From positions 1 to 64,000 of the forward strand of contig JBFLWP010000010.1 of assembly GCA_040757595.1 (NCBI GenBank): DNA of 64,000 nucleotides, in the 5' to 3' direction. Shown in pieces: positions 42,301 through 50,352 of the stretch. The stretch comes from Nitrospirota bacterium. Its GTDB lineage: Bacteria; Nitrospirota; Nitrospiria; Nitrospirales; Nitrospiraceae. The position numbers and the translations under genes are program-made. Positions within the stretch are counted from its first letter, which is position 1, and each line of letters begins with the position of its first letter. A model generated the notes under the pieces. The model saw only the letters and a program-made list of their open reading frames with translations, was not told the origin of the DNA and ran no database searches.

Positions 42301-44646
42301 GTGACCAGTCGTGGCAGGAGTCGGTTGATCGGACTCGTTGCCGTGGCGGTTGCGGTGGTCGCGCTTCTTGGCGCTCCGTCGGGTGGCCTTCATGCCCAGG
42401 ACAGCGTGCAGAAGGTCAAATCGATCGAGATACGCGGGAACAAGCGTATCGAGGAGCCCGCCATCCGTGGCCGGATCACGCTCAAGGTCGGGGAGCCCTA
42501 CACGAGCGAGGCCGTCCGGACGCAGATCCGGCTCATCTACGAGATGGGTTTTTTCGAGGACGTCCAGATCGAGACGGAGCGGGTGATCGGCGGGGTCGCG
42601 ATCACGTTCGTGGTCCGCGAGAAGCCCTTCATTACCGAGATCGTCTTCGACGGCAACCAAAACCTGAGCGACGACAAGTTGCAGGAGAAAATCACGATTC
42701 GCAGCCAATCCTTTCTCGATCAGCAGCAGGCCAAGGAGAGCGCCGAGAAGATCCGGCTGGCGTACCAGGAGGACGGTTACGCGGACGCCCGCGTGGTACC
42801 CATCATCCAGACCCTGGACGAAGACCGTAAGCGGCTCACGTTTTTCATCCGGGAGGGAGACCGAGCCAAGGTCAAAACCGTCATCTTCGACGGCATGAAG
42901 CACGTCACGAAAAAGGAGCTGTTCAAGGTCATGGCCACCCGCCAGTGGGTCTGGCTCCTTTCCAATTTCACGGATGCCGGCATTCTCAAGAAGGAGGAGC
43001 TTGGCAACGACGTCGAGCGGATCAAGGAAGTCTACCTGAACAAGGGGTACCTCAACATCCAGGTCGGGTTCCCGACGGTCGAGCTGACCGACGACAAGAA
43101 GTGGTACATCGTCACGTTCAACATCGTCGAAGGGGAGCCTTACAACGTCGGGGAAGTGGGCTATCGGGGCAACACGGTCTTCGAGGAGCCCGAGCTCAAA
43201 GTCGGCGCCAAGGTTATCCAGGGGGACGTGTTCCAGCGGGCCAAGATTCGGGACGAGATCACCAGGCTGACCGAGCTCTACGGGGGCAAGGGCTATGCGT
43301 TCACGGACGTCAACCCGGCGGTGACGCCCGATCCTCAGACCAAGACGGCCAAGATCCTCTTTCACATCAAGGAGGGCGAGCTGATCCGGGTGCGGGAGAT
43401 CGTGATCACGGGCAACGACAAGACCCGCGACAACGTGATCCGGCGCGAACTACGGCTCGACGAACAGGACGTCATCGACACCGTGGCCATCAAGCGGAGC
43501 TTCCAGCGGCTGAACAACCTCAACTTCTTCGAGACCGTCGAGATCCTGCCCAGGCAGGTGGCTCCCGACAAGGTGGACTTGGACGTCAAGGTGAAAGAAA
43601 AGCCCACGGGCATGTTCAGCATCGGCGGCGGCTTCAGCACGTTGGATCGGTTTGTGGCGGTCGCGGACATTACGGAGGGCAACCTGGGGGGGCGTGGCTG
43701 GATGGGTCGGATCCGCGGCCAGCTCGGCCAGTTGCGCACGGTGGGGCTCGTCACGTTCCGCGACCCCTATCTCAACGATTCGTTGACGTCCCTGCAGGTG
43801 GACGTGTACCGGTCTCAGACGTTCTTCGGCGCCTTTTTTGAAGACAAGGCTGGCGTGAGCGCCACCTTTGGGCGGTGGTTTTCAGAGTACGCCTCCGGGA
43901 GCTTCAGCTTGGTGGCCGAACAACTCAAATATCAGGACCCGGAAGAGTACTTTAACAGTTTTAACCCGTTCGGCACGTCGGGAGGGGCCGGCGGGTTTGG
44001 GTTTGGCGTCGCTCCCGAGTTCATCAGGCGGCAGTTTGGGACCCAGACCACGACCGGCTTCCGCAGCTCGCTGGCACGAGACAGCAGGGACTACTATCTG
44101 GATCCCAGGACCGGCGGGCGTTATGCGATCAATTTCGACTACGGCACGCCCTATCTGGGGGGGACCAACCATTTCGTCAAGCTCGCCCTCGATGGGATCC
44201 AATATTGGCCCCTGCCTTGGGACTTGCGCCATTCGTTTCGGGCCAGGTTCGGTACGGTGGAGGGCGTGGGAGGAAAACCGATCCCGATCACCGAGCGGTA
44301 TTACGTGGGCGGCATCAATACCATGAGGGGCTTTGTCTTCGGCCAGGCCGGTCCGAAAACGTCGGACGGATTTATCGTGGGCGCCGCCCGCGAGCTCATC
44401 TTCAACTATGACTTCATTTTTCCGATTTCATCCGAAGCCAAGCTGAACGGGGTGATCTTCTTCGACTACGGCAAGGGATTCGACGATAATGAGAGATTGA
44501 GCTTGAATCTGCGCCGGGCGGCCGGTGTGGAAGCCAGGTGGATTTCGCCGTTCGGACCGCTCCGTGTGGCCTACGGGTTCAACTTGAAGCGCGAGCCGAT
44601 CGAGCGGGAGGCCGTGTTTGAATTTTCCGTCGGCTCGCTGTTCTGA
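42301..44646 (+). CDS. bamA: outer-membrane protein assembly factor BamA
   Basis: A 781-residue protein from GTG 42301 with AAAGG upstream. Signal peptide at 1-33. Five POTRA repeats (about residues 36-360; starts such as VKSIEIRGNKRIEE, ITEIVFDGNQNLSD, VKTVIFDGMKHVTKK, VGEVGYRGNTVFEEPE, VREIVITGNDKTRD), then a 16-strand barrel with the IRGF-type motif MRGFVFGQAGP and a C-terminal Phe after FEFSVGSL. BamA folds outer-membrane barrel proteins. The usual partner chaperones follow. Confidence 0.97.
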   Translation: MTSRGRSRLIGLVAVAVAVVALLGAPSGGLHAQDSVQKVKSIEIRGNKRIEEPAIRGRITLKVGEPYTSEAVRTQIRLIYEMGFFEDVQIETERVIGGVAITFVVREKPFITEIVFDGNQNLSDDKLQEKITIRSQSFLDQQQAKESAEKIRLAYQEDGYADARVVPIIQTLDEDRKRLTFFIREGDRAKVKTVIFDGMKHVTKKELFKVMATRQWVWLLSNFTDAGILKKEELGNDVERIKEVYLNKGYLNIQVGFPTVELTDDKKWYIVTFNIVEGEPYNVGEVGYRGNTVFEEPELKVGAKVIQGDVFQRAKIRDEITRLTELYGGKGYAFTDVNPAVTPDPQTKTAKILFHIKEGELIRVREIVITGNDKTRDNVIRRELRLDEQDVIDTVAIKRSFQRLNNLNFFETVEILPRQVAPDKVDLDVKVKEKPTGMFSIGGGFSTLDRFVAVADITEGNLGGRGWMGRIRGQLGQLRTVGLVTFRDPYLNDSLTSLQVDVYRSQTFFGAFFEDKAGVSATFGRWFSEYASGSFSLVAEQLKYQDPEEYFNSFNPFGTSGGAGGFGFGVAPEFIRRQFGTQTTTGFRSSLARDSRDYYLDPRTGGRYAINFDYGTPYLGGTNHFVKLALDGIQYWPLPWDLRHSFRARFGTVEGVGGKPIPITERYYVGGINTMRGFVFGQAGPKTSDGFIVGAARELIFNYDFIFPISSEAKLNGVIFFDYGKGFDDNERLSLNLRRAAGVEARWISPFGPLRVAYGFNLKREPIEREAVFEFSVGSLF

Positions 44647-44690
44647 AGAGGCCCGCAGCTAATAGCGAACAAGGAAGGAGACACCCTGTC

Positions 44691-45260
44691 GTGGCTCGAA
44701 TCAAAAAGGTGGCTGGTCGGGGAGTGCTGGCGGCGGCCGCCATTGTCCATCTCGCCGTGTGGGGTTGTGCAGCGGGGCAGACGACGAGTCAGACGAATCC
44801 GGGGGCGCGCGTCGGCGTGCTCGAAATCGAGAAGGTCTTCGCCGAGACGGCCGCCGGCAAGCGGGCCCAGGAGTCGCTCAACACCTTTGTCAGGAACCGC
44901 CAGGCCCTGATCGAGCTGGAGGCCAAGGAGTTGAAGCGGATGGAGGAGGACCTGATCAAGCAGGCCAGCGTGCTCAGCGCCAATGCGAGGAAGGAGCGGG
45001 AAGACCAGTTCCGCCGACGCGTGGCCGAGTTTCAGCAGAAAGAGGGCGAGCTGAACCGGGAAATCCAGGAGAAGCAGAGCGAGGTGCTCGACGGGTTCCG
45101 GGAAAAGGTCGAACGGATCACGGCCAAGGTGGCCCAGCAATTGGAGTTGCAGGTGGTGATCCAGAAGGGGCGTGGCCGGGGCAGCCCGATCATCTACAAC
45201 GAGCCAACGGTCGATGTGTCCGGCAAGGTGATCGAAGAGTTCAGCAAGGAGCATCCATAG
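44691..45260 (+). CDS. Skp/OmpH-family periplasmic chaperone (first copy)
   Basis: The protein has 189 residues from GTG 44691. The N-terminal hydrophobic segment ends VWGCAAGQ, so it may be lipid-anchored, although the residue before Gly (Trp) is unusual for a lipobox. The mature part is typical Skp: GVLEIEKVFAETAAGKRAQESLNTF, long helical arms KEREDQFRRRVAEFQQKEGELNREIQEKQSEVLDGFREKVERI and a closing IIYNEPTVDVSGKVIEEF. Skp trimers hold unfolded outer-membrane proteins for BamA. A second copy follows 46 bases on. Confidence 0.88.
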   Translation: MARIKKVAGRGVLAAAAIVHLAVWGCAAGQTTSQTNPGARVGVLEIEKVFAETAAGKRAQESLNTFVRNRQALIELEAKELKRMEEDLIKQASVLSANARKEREDQFRRRVAEFQQKEGELNREIQEKQSEVLDGFREKVERITAKVAQQLELQVVIQKGRGRGSPIIYNEPTVDVSGKVIEEFSKEHP

Positions 45261-45306
45261 CCCGGCGGCAGGATTCGGACTCGGGCGTCACGAGGAGAAG
45301 GGGAGT

Positions 45307-45846
45307 ATGAGGCGAGGAGACCTGCTCATAGTCAGTGCGGTAGTGCTGTTGATGCTCGACCAGGCTGCCGGCCTGGCGGCGGAGGCCTTCAAGGTCGCGG
45401 TGATCGATCAACAGGCCATTCTGGAACGGACGAAGTCCGGCAAGCGCATCGTCGAGACCATGAAGGAGTTCGCGACCAGCCGGCAGCGCATCCTGGCGGC
45501 TGACGACGAGGAGTTGAAGGGTCTTGAGAAGGAGCTTCGCGAGCAGGGTGGCGGAATGAGCGAGGCGGCCCGGCGGGACAAGCAGGAGGCCTTCCGCGTC
45601 AAGTTCGAAGGCTACCAGCGCCGAGTGCAGGAGTTCAATCGCGAGATCCAGAGCAAACAGAAAGAGCTGGGCGACGAGTACATGAAGAAGATCAACGCGG
45701 TCGTCACGGAACTGGCCAAGAAGGAAGGATACGTGGCTGTGCTGGACAGGGGGAGTGAGGCCACCATGAAGATCGTCATCTACAGCCGAAGCACCATTGA
45801 TCTCACGGACCAGGCGGTCAAGGAGATTGACCGGCGGTTTCCGTGA
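45307..45846 (+). CDS. Skp/OmpH-family periplasmic chaperone (second copy)
   Basis: A 179-residue paralogue of the preceding gene with an ordinary signal peptide (LIVSAVVLLMLDQAAGLAA). Mature start KVAVIDQQAILERTKSGKRIVETMKEF, coiled arms EELKGLEKELREQGGGMSEAARRDKQEAFRVKFEGYQRRVQEFNREIQSKQKEL and the end DLTDQAVKEIDRRFP. The two copies may form mixed trimers or divide soluble and membrane-anchored roles. Confidence 0.88.
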   Translation: MRRGDLLIVSAVVLLMLDQAAGLAAEAFKVAVIDQQAILERTKSGKRIVETMKEFATSRQRILAADDEELKGLEKELREQGGGMSEAARRDKQEAFRVKFEGYQRRVQEFNREIQSKQKELGDEYMKKINAVVTELAKKEGYVAVLDRGSEATMKIVIYSRSTIDLTDQAVKEIDRRFP

Positions 45847-45880
45847 GCGGGACTTGAAATCGGCAGGAGAGGAGGCGGGC

Positions 45881-46330
45881 ATGACCATCGACATCGGGGA
45901 GATCCTGGCGCTGCTCCCCCATCGGTATCCCTTTCTGCTCGTAGATCGGATCCGTGAGCTGGAGGTGGAGCGTCGCATCGTCGGGATCAAAAACGTGACG
46001 GTCAACGAGCCGTTCTTTCAAGGGCACTTTCCGGATCGCCCGATCATGCCCGGCGTGTTGATCCTGGAAGCGATGGCCCAGGTCGGAGGGGTGCTTGCGT
46101 TCAAGTCCTTCCCGGCGGCGGGTCAGCCGGTGGTCTATTTGACCGGAGTGGATCAGGCCAAGTTTCGCAAACCTGTCGTGCCGGGCGATCAGCTGCGAAT
46201 GGAACTGGAGGTCGTCCGGCGGCGTCCGCCGTTCTGGAAGATGCAGGGCAAGGCCTACGTGGAGGCCGATCTGGTGTGTGAGGCCGAGTTGACGGCGATG
46301 GTCACTGAAGAACGGAGCGAAAAGACGTAA
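45881..46330 (+). CDS. fabZ: 3-hydroxyacyl-ACP dehydratase
   Basis: The product has 149 residues from ATG 45881 behind GGAGAGGAGG. Hot-dog fold with the catalytic pair: His in [14 protein letters not shown] and Glu in [14 protein letters not shown]; also [17 protein letters not shown]. FabZ dehydrates hydroxyacyl-ACP and competes with LpxA for it, which is why the two are commonly adjacent, as here. The stop codon lies in a heptamer array. Confidence 0.95.
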   Translation: MTIDIGEILALLPHRYPFLLVDRIRELEVERRIVGIKNVTVNEPFFQGHFPDRPIMPGVLILEAMAQVGGVLAFKSFPAAGQPVVYLTGVDQAKFRKPVVPGDQLRMELEVVRRRPPFWKMQGKAYVEADLVCEAELTAMVTEERSEKT

Positions 46331-46407
46331 TGCGGCATGGGTCATCCGTCATTCGACGGAAGCGACAGGAGATTCTTCCACGCATGGCGAGCGACGAATG
46401 ACGGTGA
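46327..46407. repeat. heptamer array pair (unit GAATGAC/ACGAATG)
   Basis: Left arm 46327-46354, complements: GAATGAC, GGATGAC, CCATGCC, GCATTAC. Right arm 46380-46407: ACGCATG, GCGAGCG, ACGAATG, ACGGTGA. It starts within the fabZ stop codon and ends just before the lpxA ribosome-binding site. Confidence 0.7.
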
Positions 46408-46426
46408 CGTTTCCGAGGAGGTACGA

Positions 46427-47242
46427 GTGCAGATTCACCCGACAGCGATTGTCCATCCGAAAGCCGAGCTGGGCCAGGACGTGGAGGTCGGGCCCTATTC
46501 AATCGTCGGCGAGCATGTCAAGATCGGACGGGGTACCAAGTTGGTCGCTCACGTCTACGTGGAGGGCTGGACCGAGATCGGCGAACGGTGCCAGCTCTAC
46601 CCCTATGCATCGATCGGGGCTCCGCCTCAGCACCTGCAGTACCGGGGCGAGCCGACCCGCGTGATCATCGGGCATGACACCATCCTGCGGGAATACGTGA
46701 CGGTCAACCGGGCCACCGTCGCGGGCGGCGGGACGACCAGGGTCGGGAGTCACAATTTCCTGATGGCCTACGTCCACGTGGCCCACGACTGCGACCTGGG
46801 CGATCATGTGATCATGGCCAACGCCGCGTCCCTCGCAGGGCACATCACGATCGGCGAGCACGCCATCATCGGGGGGCTCGTGGGGATCCACCAATTCGTA
46901 CGCGTCGGCGCCTACGCGATGATCGGCGGGTGCACCGCCCTGGGACAGGACGTCCCGCCCTTCATGCGGGCAGCCGGGGGCTATCGGGCCAGGCTCTACG
47001 GGCCCAACTCGGTCGGCCTCAAGCGGCACGGGTTTTCCAACGACCGGCTGACCGAACTGAGGCGAGCCTACGAACTGCTGTTCCGTTCCGGACTCCGCAT
47101 GGCCGACGCCTTGAAGCAGGCGCGGGACGAGTTCGGGGACAACCAGGACGTGCAGGTCGTGGTGGCGTTCATGGAGGCGACCAAGCGGGGCATTGTCCGG
47201 TCCGCCGGCCTCGATGAAAGGGAGGACGAGGGAGGGGAATAG
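46427..47242 (+). CDS. lpxA: UDP-N-acetylglucosamine acyltransferase
   Basis: The product has 271 residues from GTG 46427 (GAGGAGG six bases upstream). Left-handed beta helix of hexapeptide repeats (IHPTAIVHPKAELGQDVEVGPYSIVGEHVKIGRGT). The catalytic His is in AYVHVAHDCDLGDHVIMAN, and the C-terminal helical part is NSVGLKRHGFSNDRLTELRRAYELLFRSG. LpxA attaches the 3-hydroxyacyl chain to UDP-GlcNAc, the first lipid A step. lpxI starts four bases after the stop. Confidence 0.96.
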   Translation: MQIHPTAIVHPKAELGQDVEVGPYSIVGEHVKIGRGTKLVAHVYVEGWTEIGERCQLYPYASIGAPPQHLQYRGEPTRVIIGHDTILREYVTVNRATVAGGGTTRVGSHNFLMAYVHVAHDCDLGDHVIMANAASLAGHITIGEHAIIGGLVGIHQFVRVGAYAMIGGCTALGQDVPPFMRAAGGYRARLYGPNSVGLKRHGFSNDRLTELRRAYELLFRSGLRMADALKQARDEFGDNQDVQVVVAFMEATKRGIVRSAGLDEREDEGGE

Positions 47243-47246
47243 ATCA

Positions 47247-48116
47247 GTGGGGCAACCGGAGCGACAGAAGCCGGAGCTGCCGTCGCCAGGGGAGCGGATC
47301 GGCCTGATCGCCGGCAACGGGCGGTTCCCCATCATCTTCGCGGAGAACGTCCGGCGACTGGGGTATGCGGTGTCCGCGGTCGCCCACGTCGGAGAGACCG
47401 AGCCGGAGCTGGAGAAGTACGTCGACCACATCCACTGGGTCAAGATCGGGCAGTTCAACAAGCTCATCCAGGCGCTCAAGGCCGACGGAGTCCGCCAGGC
47501 GGTCATGCTCGGCGGGATCAGCAAGACGCACGTGTTCACCACCGTCATGCCGGATCTCAGGGCCCTGGCGGTCGCCAGCCGCCTCAAGCAGTGGAAGGAT
47601 GACGCGATCTTGCGGGAGATCGCGGCGGAGCTGGAGGGCGAGGGCATCACGGTCCGGGAATCCACCTTCGGGCTCAGCGGAGTCCTGGTCGAGGAAGGCG
47701 TGCTCACGACGCGCCGGCCGAGCAATCGGGAGTGGGAGGACATCCGGTACGGCTGGGAGATCGCGCGGGAGATCGGTCGGCTGGACATCGGCCAGTGCGT
47801 GGTGATCAAAGATCGGGTCGTGGTCGCGGTCGAGGCGGTGGAGGGGACCGATGAGGCCGTCCGTCGCGGGGGCGCGCTGGCCCGCGAAGGGGCCGTCGTG
47901 GTCAAGCGGTGCAAACCCCAGCAGGACCTCCGCTTCGACCTGCCGGCCGTCGGTCCCACGACGATCCAGACGATGGCGTCGGTGCAGGCCGCCGCCCTCG
48001 TCGTCGAGGCGGAGCGCAGCGTGCTGCTCGACCGGGAGGAGACGATCCGCAGGGCGGAGCACTCGGGCATCGCCGTGGTCGGCCTCGCTGAAGAGGGCGT
48101 GAAGCGCGAAGCGTGA
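47247..48116 (+). CDS. lpxI: UDP-2,3-diacylglucosamine hydrolase LpxI
   Basis: The enzyme has 289 residues from GTG 47247. LpxI (former DUF1009) motifs: ERIGLIAGNGRFPIIFAENVRRLGYAVSAVAH, WVKIGQFNKLIQALKADGVRQAVMLGGISK, EEGVLTTRRP, AVEAVEGTDEAVRRGGALAREGAVVVKRCKPQQDLRFDLPAVGPTTI. LpxI is the water-attacking alternative to LpxH that gives lipid X. Its last codons lie in a heptamer array. Confidence 0.94.
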   Translation: MGQPERQKPELPSPGERIGLIAGNGRFPIIFAENVRRLGYAVSAVAHVGETEPELEKYVDHIHWVKIGQFNKLIQALKADGVRQAVMLGGISKTHVFTTVMPDLRALAVASRLKQWKDDAILREIAAELEGEGITVRESTFGLSGVLVEEGVLTTRRPSNREWEDIRYGWEIAREIGRLDIGQCVVIKDRVVVAVEAVEGTDEAVRRGGALAREGAVVVKRCKPQQDLRFDLPAVGPTTIQTMASVQAAALVVEAERSVLLDREETIRRAEHSGIAVVGLAEEGVKREA

Positions 48117-48186
48117 AGCGTATCTCTATTTCGGTAGAGCTGCGCATTGCGTTGTACGGGGAACGTTTCACGAGCAACGGGATACG
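48098..48186. repeat. heptamer array pair (unit CGTGAAG)
   Basis: Plus arm 48098-48132: CGTGAAG, CGCGAAG, CGTGAAG, CGTATCT, CTATTTC. Minus arm 48145-48186, complements: CGTATCC, CGTTGCT, CGTGAAA, CGTTCCC, CGTACAA, CGCAATG. Eleven units. The left arm contains the lpxI end; the right arm ends on the first base of the next GTG start. Confidence 0.85.
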
Positions 48187-49148
48187 TGAAGAAGGTACGG
48201 GCCGGCGTCATCGGGGTGGGCCACCTGGGTCAACACCACGCCCGCCTCTACGCCGCGCTGCCGGAGGTCGAGCTGGTCGGGGTCATGGACGCCGACCCTG
48301 CGCGGGCGCAGATGATCGGGGAACGGTACGGCGCCACGCCGGTCTCCACACTCGCCGACTTGCTGCCGCAGGTCCAGGCGGTGAGCGTAGCGGTTCCGAC
48401 CTCGGCCCACCACGAGATCGTGAAGGTCTGCCTGGAAGCCGGGGTGCACGTGCTCGTCGAAAAGCCGATCGCGGTGACCAGCGCCGAGGCGCAAGACCTC
48501 GTCGAGCTGGCCGGGCGGCGCGGGCTGGTGTTGCAGGTCGGCCACATCGAACGGTTCAACCCGGTGATCCGGGCCGTACGCCCGCACATCGGGAAGCCGG
48601 GCTTCATCGAGTGCCACCGTCTCAGCCCGTTCGGGGAACGGGGGACGGACGTGGACGTGGTTCTGGACCTGATGATTCACGACCTGGACATGATCCTGTC
48701 CTTCGAGCCGGGACCGGTCGAAGAAGTGCGCGCGGCCGGCGTGCCGGTGCTCTCGCCGAACATCGACATCGCGAACGCCCGGATCGCGTTCGGCAGCGGC
48801 TGCGTCGCCAACCTGACGGCCAGCCGCGTCTCCACGACCCGCATGCGCCGGCTCCGGCTTTTCCAGCGGGACGCCTACGTCTCGGTGGACTATCAGACGC
48901 GCCAGGGGGTCATTTTTCGCCGGCTGGTCGAAGAGGGGAAGCGGCCGGAGATCACGGTCGAGCAGGTCCAGGGGAGCGACGAGGAGCCCCTCAAGCTGGA
49001 GATGGAGTCCTTCGTCACGGCCGTCGCTGGCGCAACCCGGCCCGTGGTCAGCGGAGAGGACGGAGCGGCCGCGCTGGAGCTGGCGCACCAGGTCCTCGAG
49101 GCCATCAGGCAGTTCATGCGCCGCCACGAACAGGCGTGCGAATGGTGA
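48186..49148 (+). CDS. Gfo/Idh/MocA-family dehydrogenase in the lipid A cluster
   Basis: The product has 320 residues from GTG 48186 (a TTG at 48147 is inside the array). Rossmann motif GVIGVGHLGQHHARLYA, then AVPTSAHHEIVKVCLEAGVHVLVEKPIAVT with the EKP signature and HIERFNPV. Substrate domain ends KLEMESFVTAVAGATRPVVSGEDGAAALELAHQVLEAI. In Acidithiobacillus and Leptospira, GnnA of this family oxidises UDP-GlcNAc at C3 and GnnB aminates it, giving 3-amino lipid A. No GnnB-like aminotransferase is next to it, so that role is possible but unsupported. Confidence 0.85.
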   Translation: MKKVRAGVIGVGHLGQHHARLYAALPEVELVGVMDADPARAQMIGERYGATPVSTLADLLPQVQAVSVAVPTSAHHEIVKVCLEAGVHVLVEKPIAVTSAEAQDLVELAGRRGLVLQVGHIERFNPVIRAVRPHIGKPGFIECHRLSPFGERGTDVDVVLDLMIHDLDMILSFEPGPVEEVRAAGVPVLSPNIDIANARIAFGSGCVANLTASRVSTTRMRRLRLFQRDAYVSVDYQTRQGVIFRRLVEEGKRPEITVEQVQGSDEEPLKLEMESFVTAVAGATRPVVSGEDGAAALELAHQVLEAIRQFMRRHEQACEW

Positions 49149-49225
49149 TCGGTGATGAGTGATCGGTAAGGAGGCTCTGAATACCGTGGCTGGCCACCTG
49201 TCACCTGTCACCTGTCGCCCATCAC
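49145..49225. repeat. heptamer array pair (unit GTGATCG/GTGACAG)
   Basis: Plus arm 49145-49172: GTGATCG, GTGATGA, GTGATCG, GTAAGGA. Minus arm 49191-49225, complements: GTGATGG, GCGACAG, GTGACAG, GTGACAG, GTGGCCA. The stop of the upstream gene, the AAGGAGG of lpxB and the first lpxB codons all lie in it. Confidence 0.85.
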
Positions 49226-50352
49226 CACGTATTTTGATCGTGACCGGTGAGGCCTCGGGAGACCTGCACGGGGCGAACTTGGCCGCCGCCATCCGCGCGC
49301 TGTGTCCAGAGGCCGAGATTCTTGGCGTCGGCGGTCCGAAGATGCAGGCTGCGGGCGTCAAGCTGATCCTCGGGATCGAGGGGCTGACCGCGATCGGGAT
49401 GATCGGGTGGGCCGTGCTCAGCCGGAGCGTCCGGACCTACGTGACCCTGGCCCGCTTTCTGCGTCGGCAGCCGCTCGGCGCCGTGGTCTTCGTTGACAAT
49501 CCCGGGCTGAACCTGCGCCTGGCCCGGGTCGCGAAGCGCGCGGGGCACCGGGTCGCCTATTACGTCGCTCCCCAGATCTGGGCCTGGCACGCCGGCCGGA
49601 TCAACGTGATCAAGCGGGTCGTGGATCGCATGATCGTCATCCTGCCGTTCGAACGCGAGATCTACGAGCGGGCCGGGGTGCGCTGCGACTTCGTCGGCCA
49701 TCCGCTGCTGGACGTCGTGGCGCCGTCCTACGACCGCTCCGAGCTCCGCAAGCGCTTCGGGGTGGACGGGGCCTCGCGGGTCATCGGGTTCCTGCCGGGG
49801 AGTCGGGAGCGGGAGGTCCGCGATCTGCTGCCGGTGATGCTGCGCGCCGCCGCGACCCTGGCCCGGACGCATCCGGGCCTGCAATTCGTGCTGGCCCAGG
49901 CGGCGTCGCTCTCGGCGCGTCTGCTGGAGGATCTGCTGGCTGGCTCCGGCGTGAGCGTTCGGGTCGTGCGGGACCAGCCGAACGAGGTCATGGCGGCCTC
50001 GGACCTGCTCTTCGTCGCGTCGGGAACCGCGACCCTGCAGGCGGCGCTCGTCGGGACGCCCATGGTCATTCTTTACCGCGTCTCCCGGCTGACCTATTGG
50101 CTCGGCCGCCTCCTGGTCCGGGTCAAGTGCATCGGGCTGGTCAATCTGGTGGCCGGTCGCAAATTCGTGCCCGAGCTCATTCAGCGGGACGCGACGCCCG
50201 AGCGGCTCTGCGAGGAGGCGAGCCGTTTGCTCGACGACGAACTGGCCAACAGGGAGATGAGCGCGGCGCTGCGCCGCGTGCGGGAGGAGCTCGGCGAGCC
50301 GGGGGCGTCTCGGCGCGCGGCGGCGGCGGTCTTGTCGGAGTGCCGGACATGA
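49186..50352 (+). CDS. lpxB: lipid-A-disaccharide synthase
   Basis: The product has 388 residues if started at GTG 49186 (AAGGAGG 11 bases upstream); a GTG at 49159 is the other choice. Either way the first dozen residues (AGHLSPVTCRPSP) are encoded by a heptamer array; the LpxB core begins RILIVTGEASGDLHGANLAAAI. Further motifs: VFVDNPGLNLRLARVAKRAGHRVAYYVAPQIWAWHAGRI, PFEREIYERAGVRCDFVGHPLLD, FLPGSREREVRDLLPVML, VASGTATLQAALVGTPMVILYR. LpxB (GT19) joins lipid X to UDP-diacyl-GlcN. It overlaps msbA by ATGA. Confidence 0.94.
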   Translation: MAGHLSPVTCRPSPRILIVTGEASGDLHGANLAAAIRALCPEAEILGVGGPKMQAAGVKLILGIEGLTAIGMIGWAVLSRSVRTYVTLARFLRRQPLGAVVFVDNPGLNLRLARVAKRAGHRVAYYVAPQIWAWHAGRINVIKRVVDRMIVILPFEREIYERAGVRCDFVGHPLLDVVAPSYDRSELRKRFGVDGASRVIGFLPGSREREVRDLLPVMLRAAATLARTHPGLQFVLAQAASLSARLLEDLLAGSGVSVRVVRDQPNEVMAASDLLFVASGTATLQAALVGTPMVILYRVSRLTYWLGRLLVRVKCIGLVNLVAGRKFVPELIQRDATPERLCEEASRLLDDELANREMSAALRRVREELGEPGASRRAAAAVLSECRT

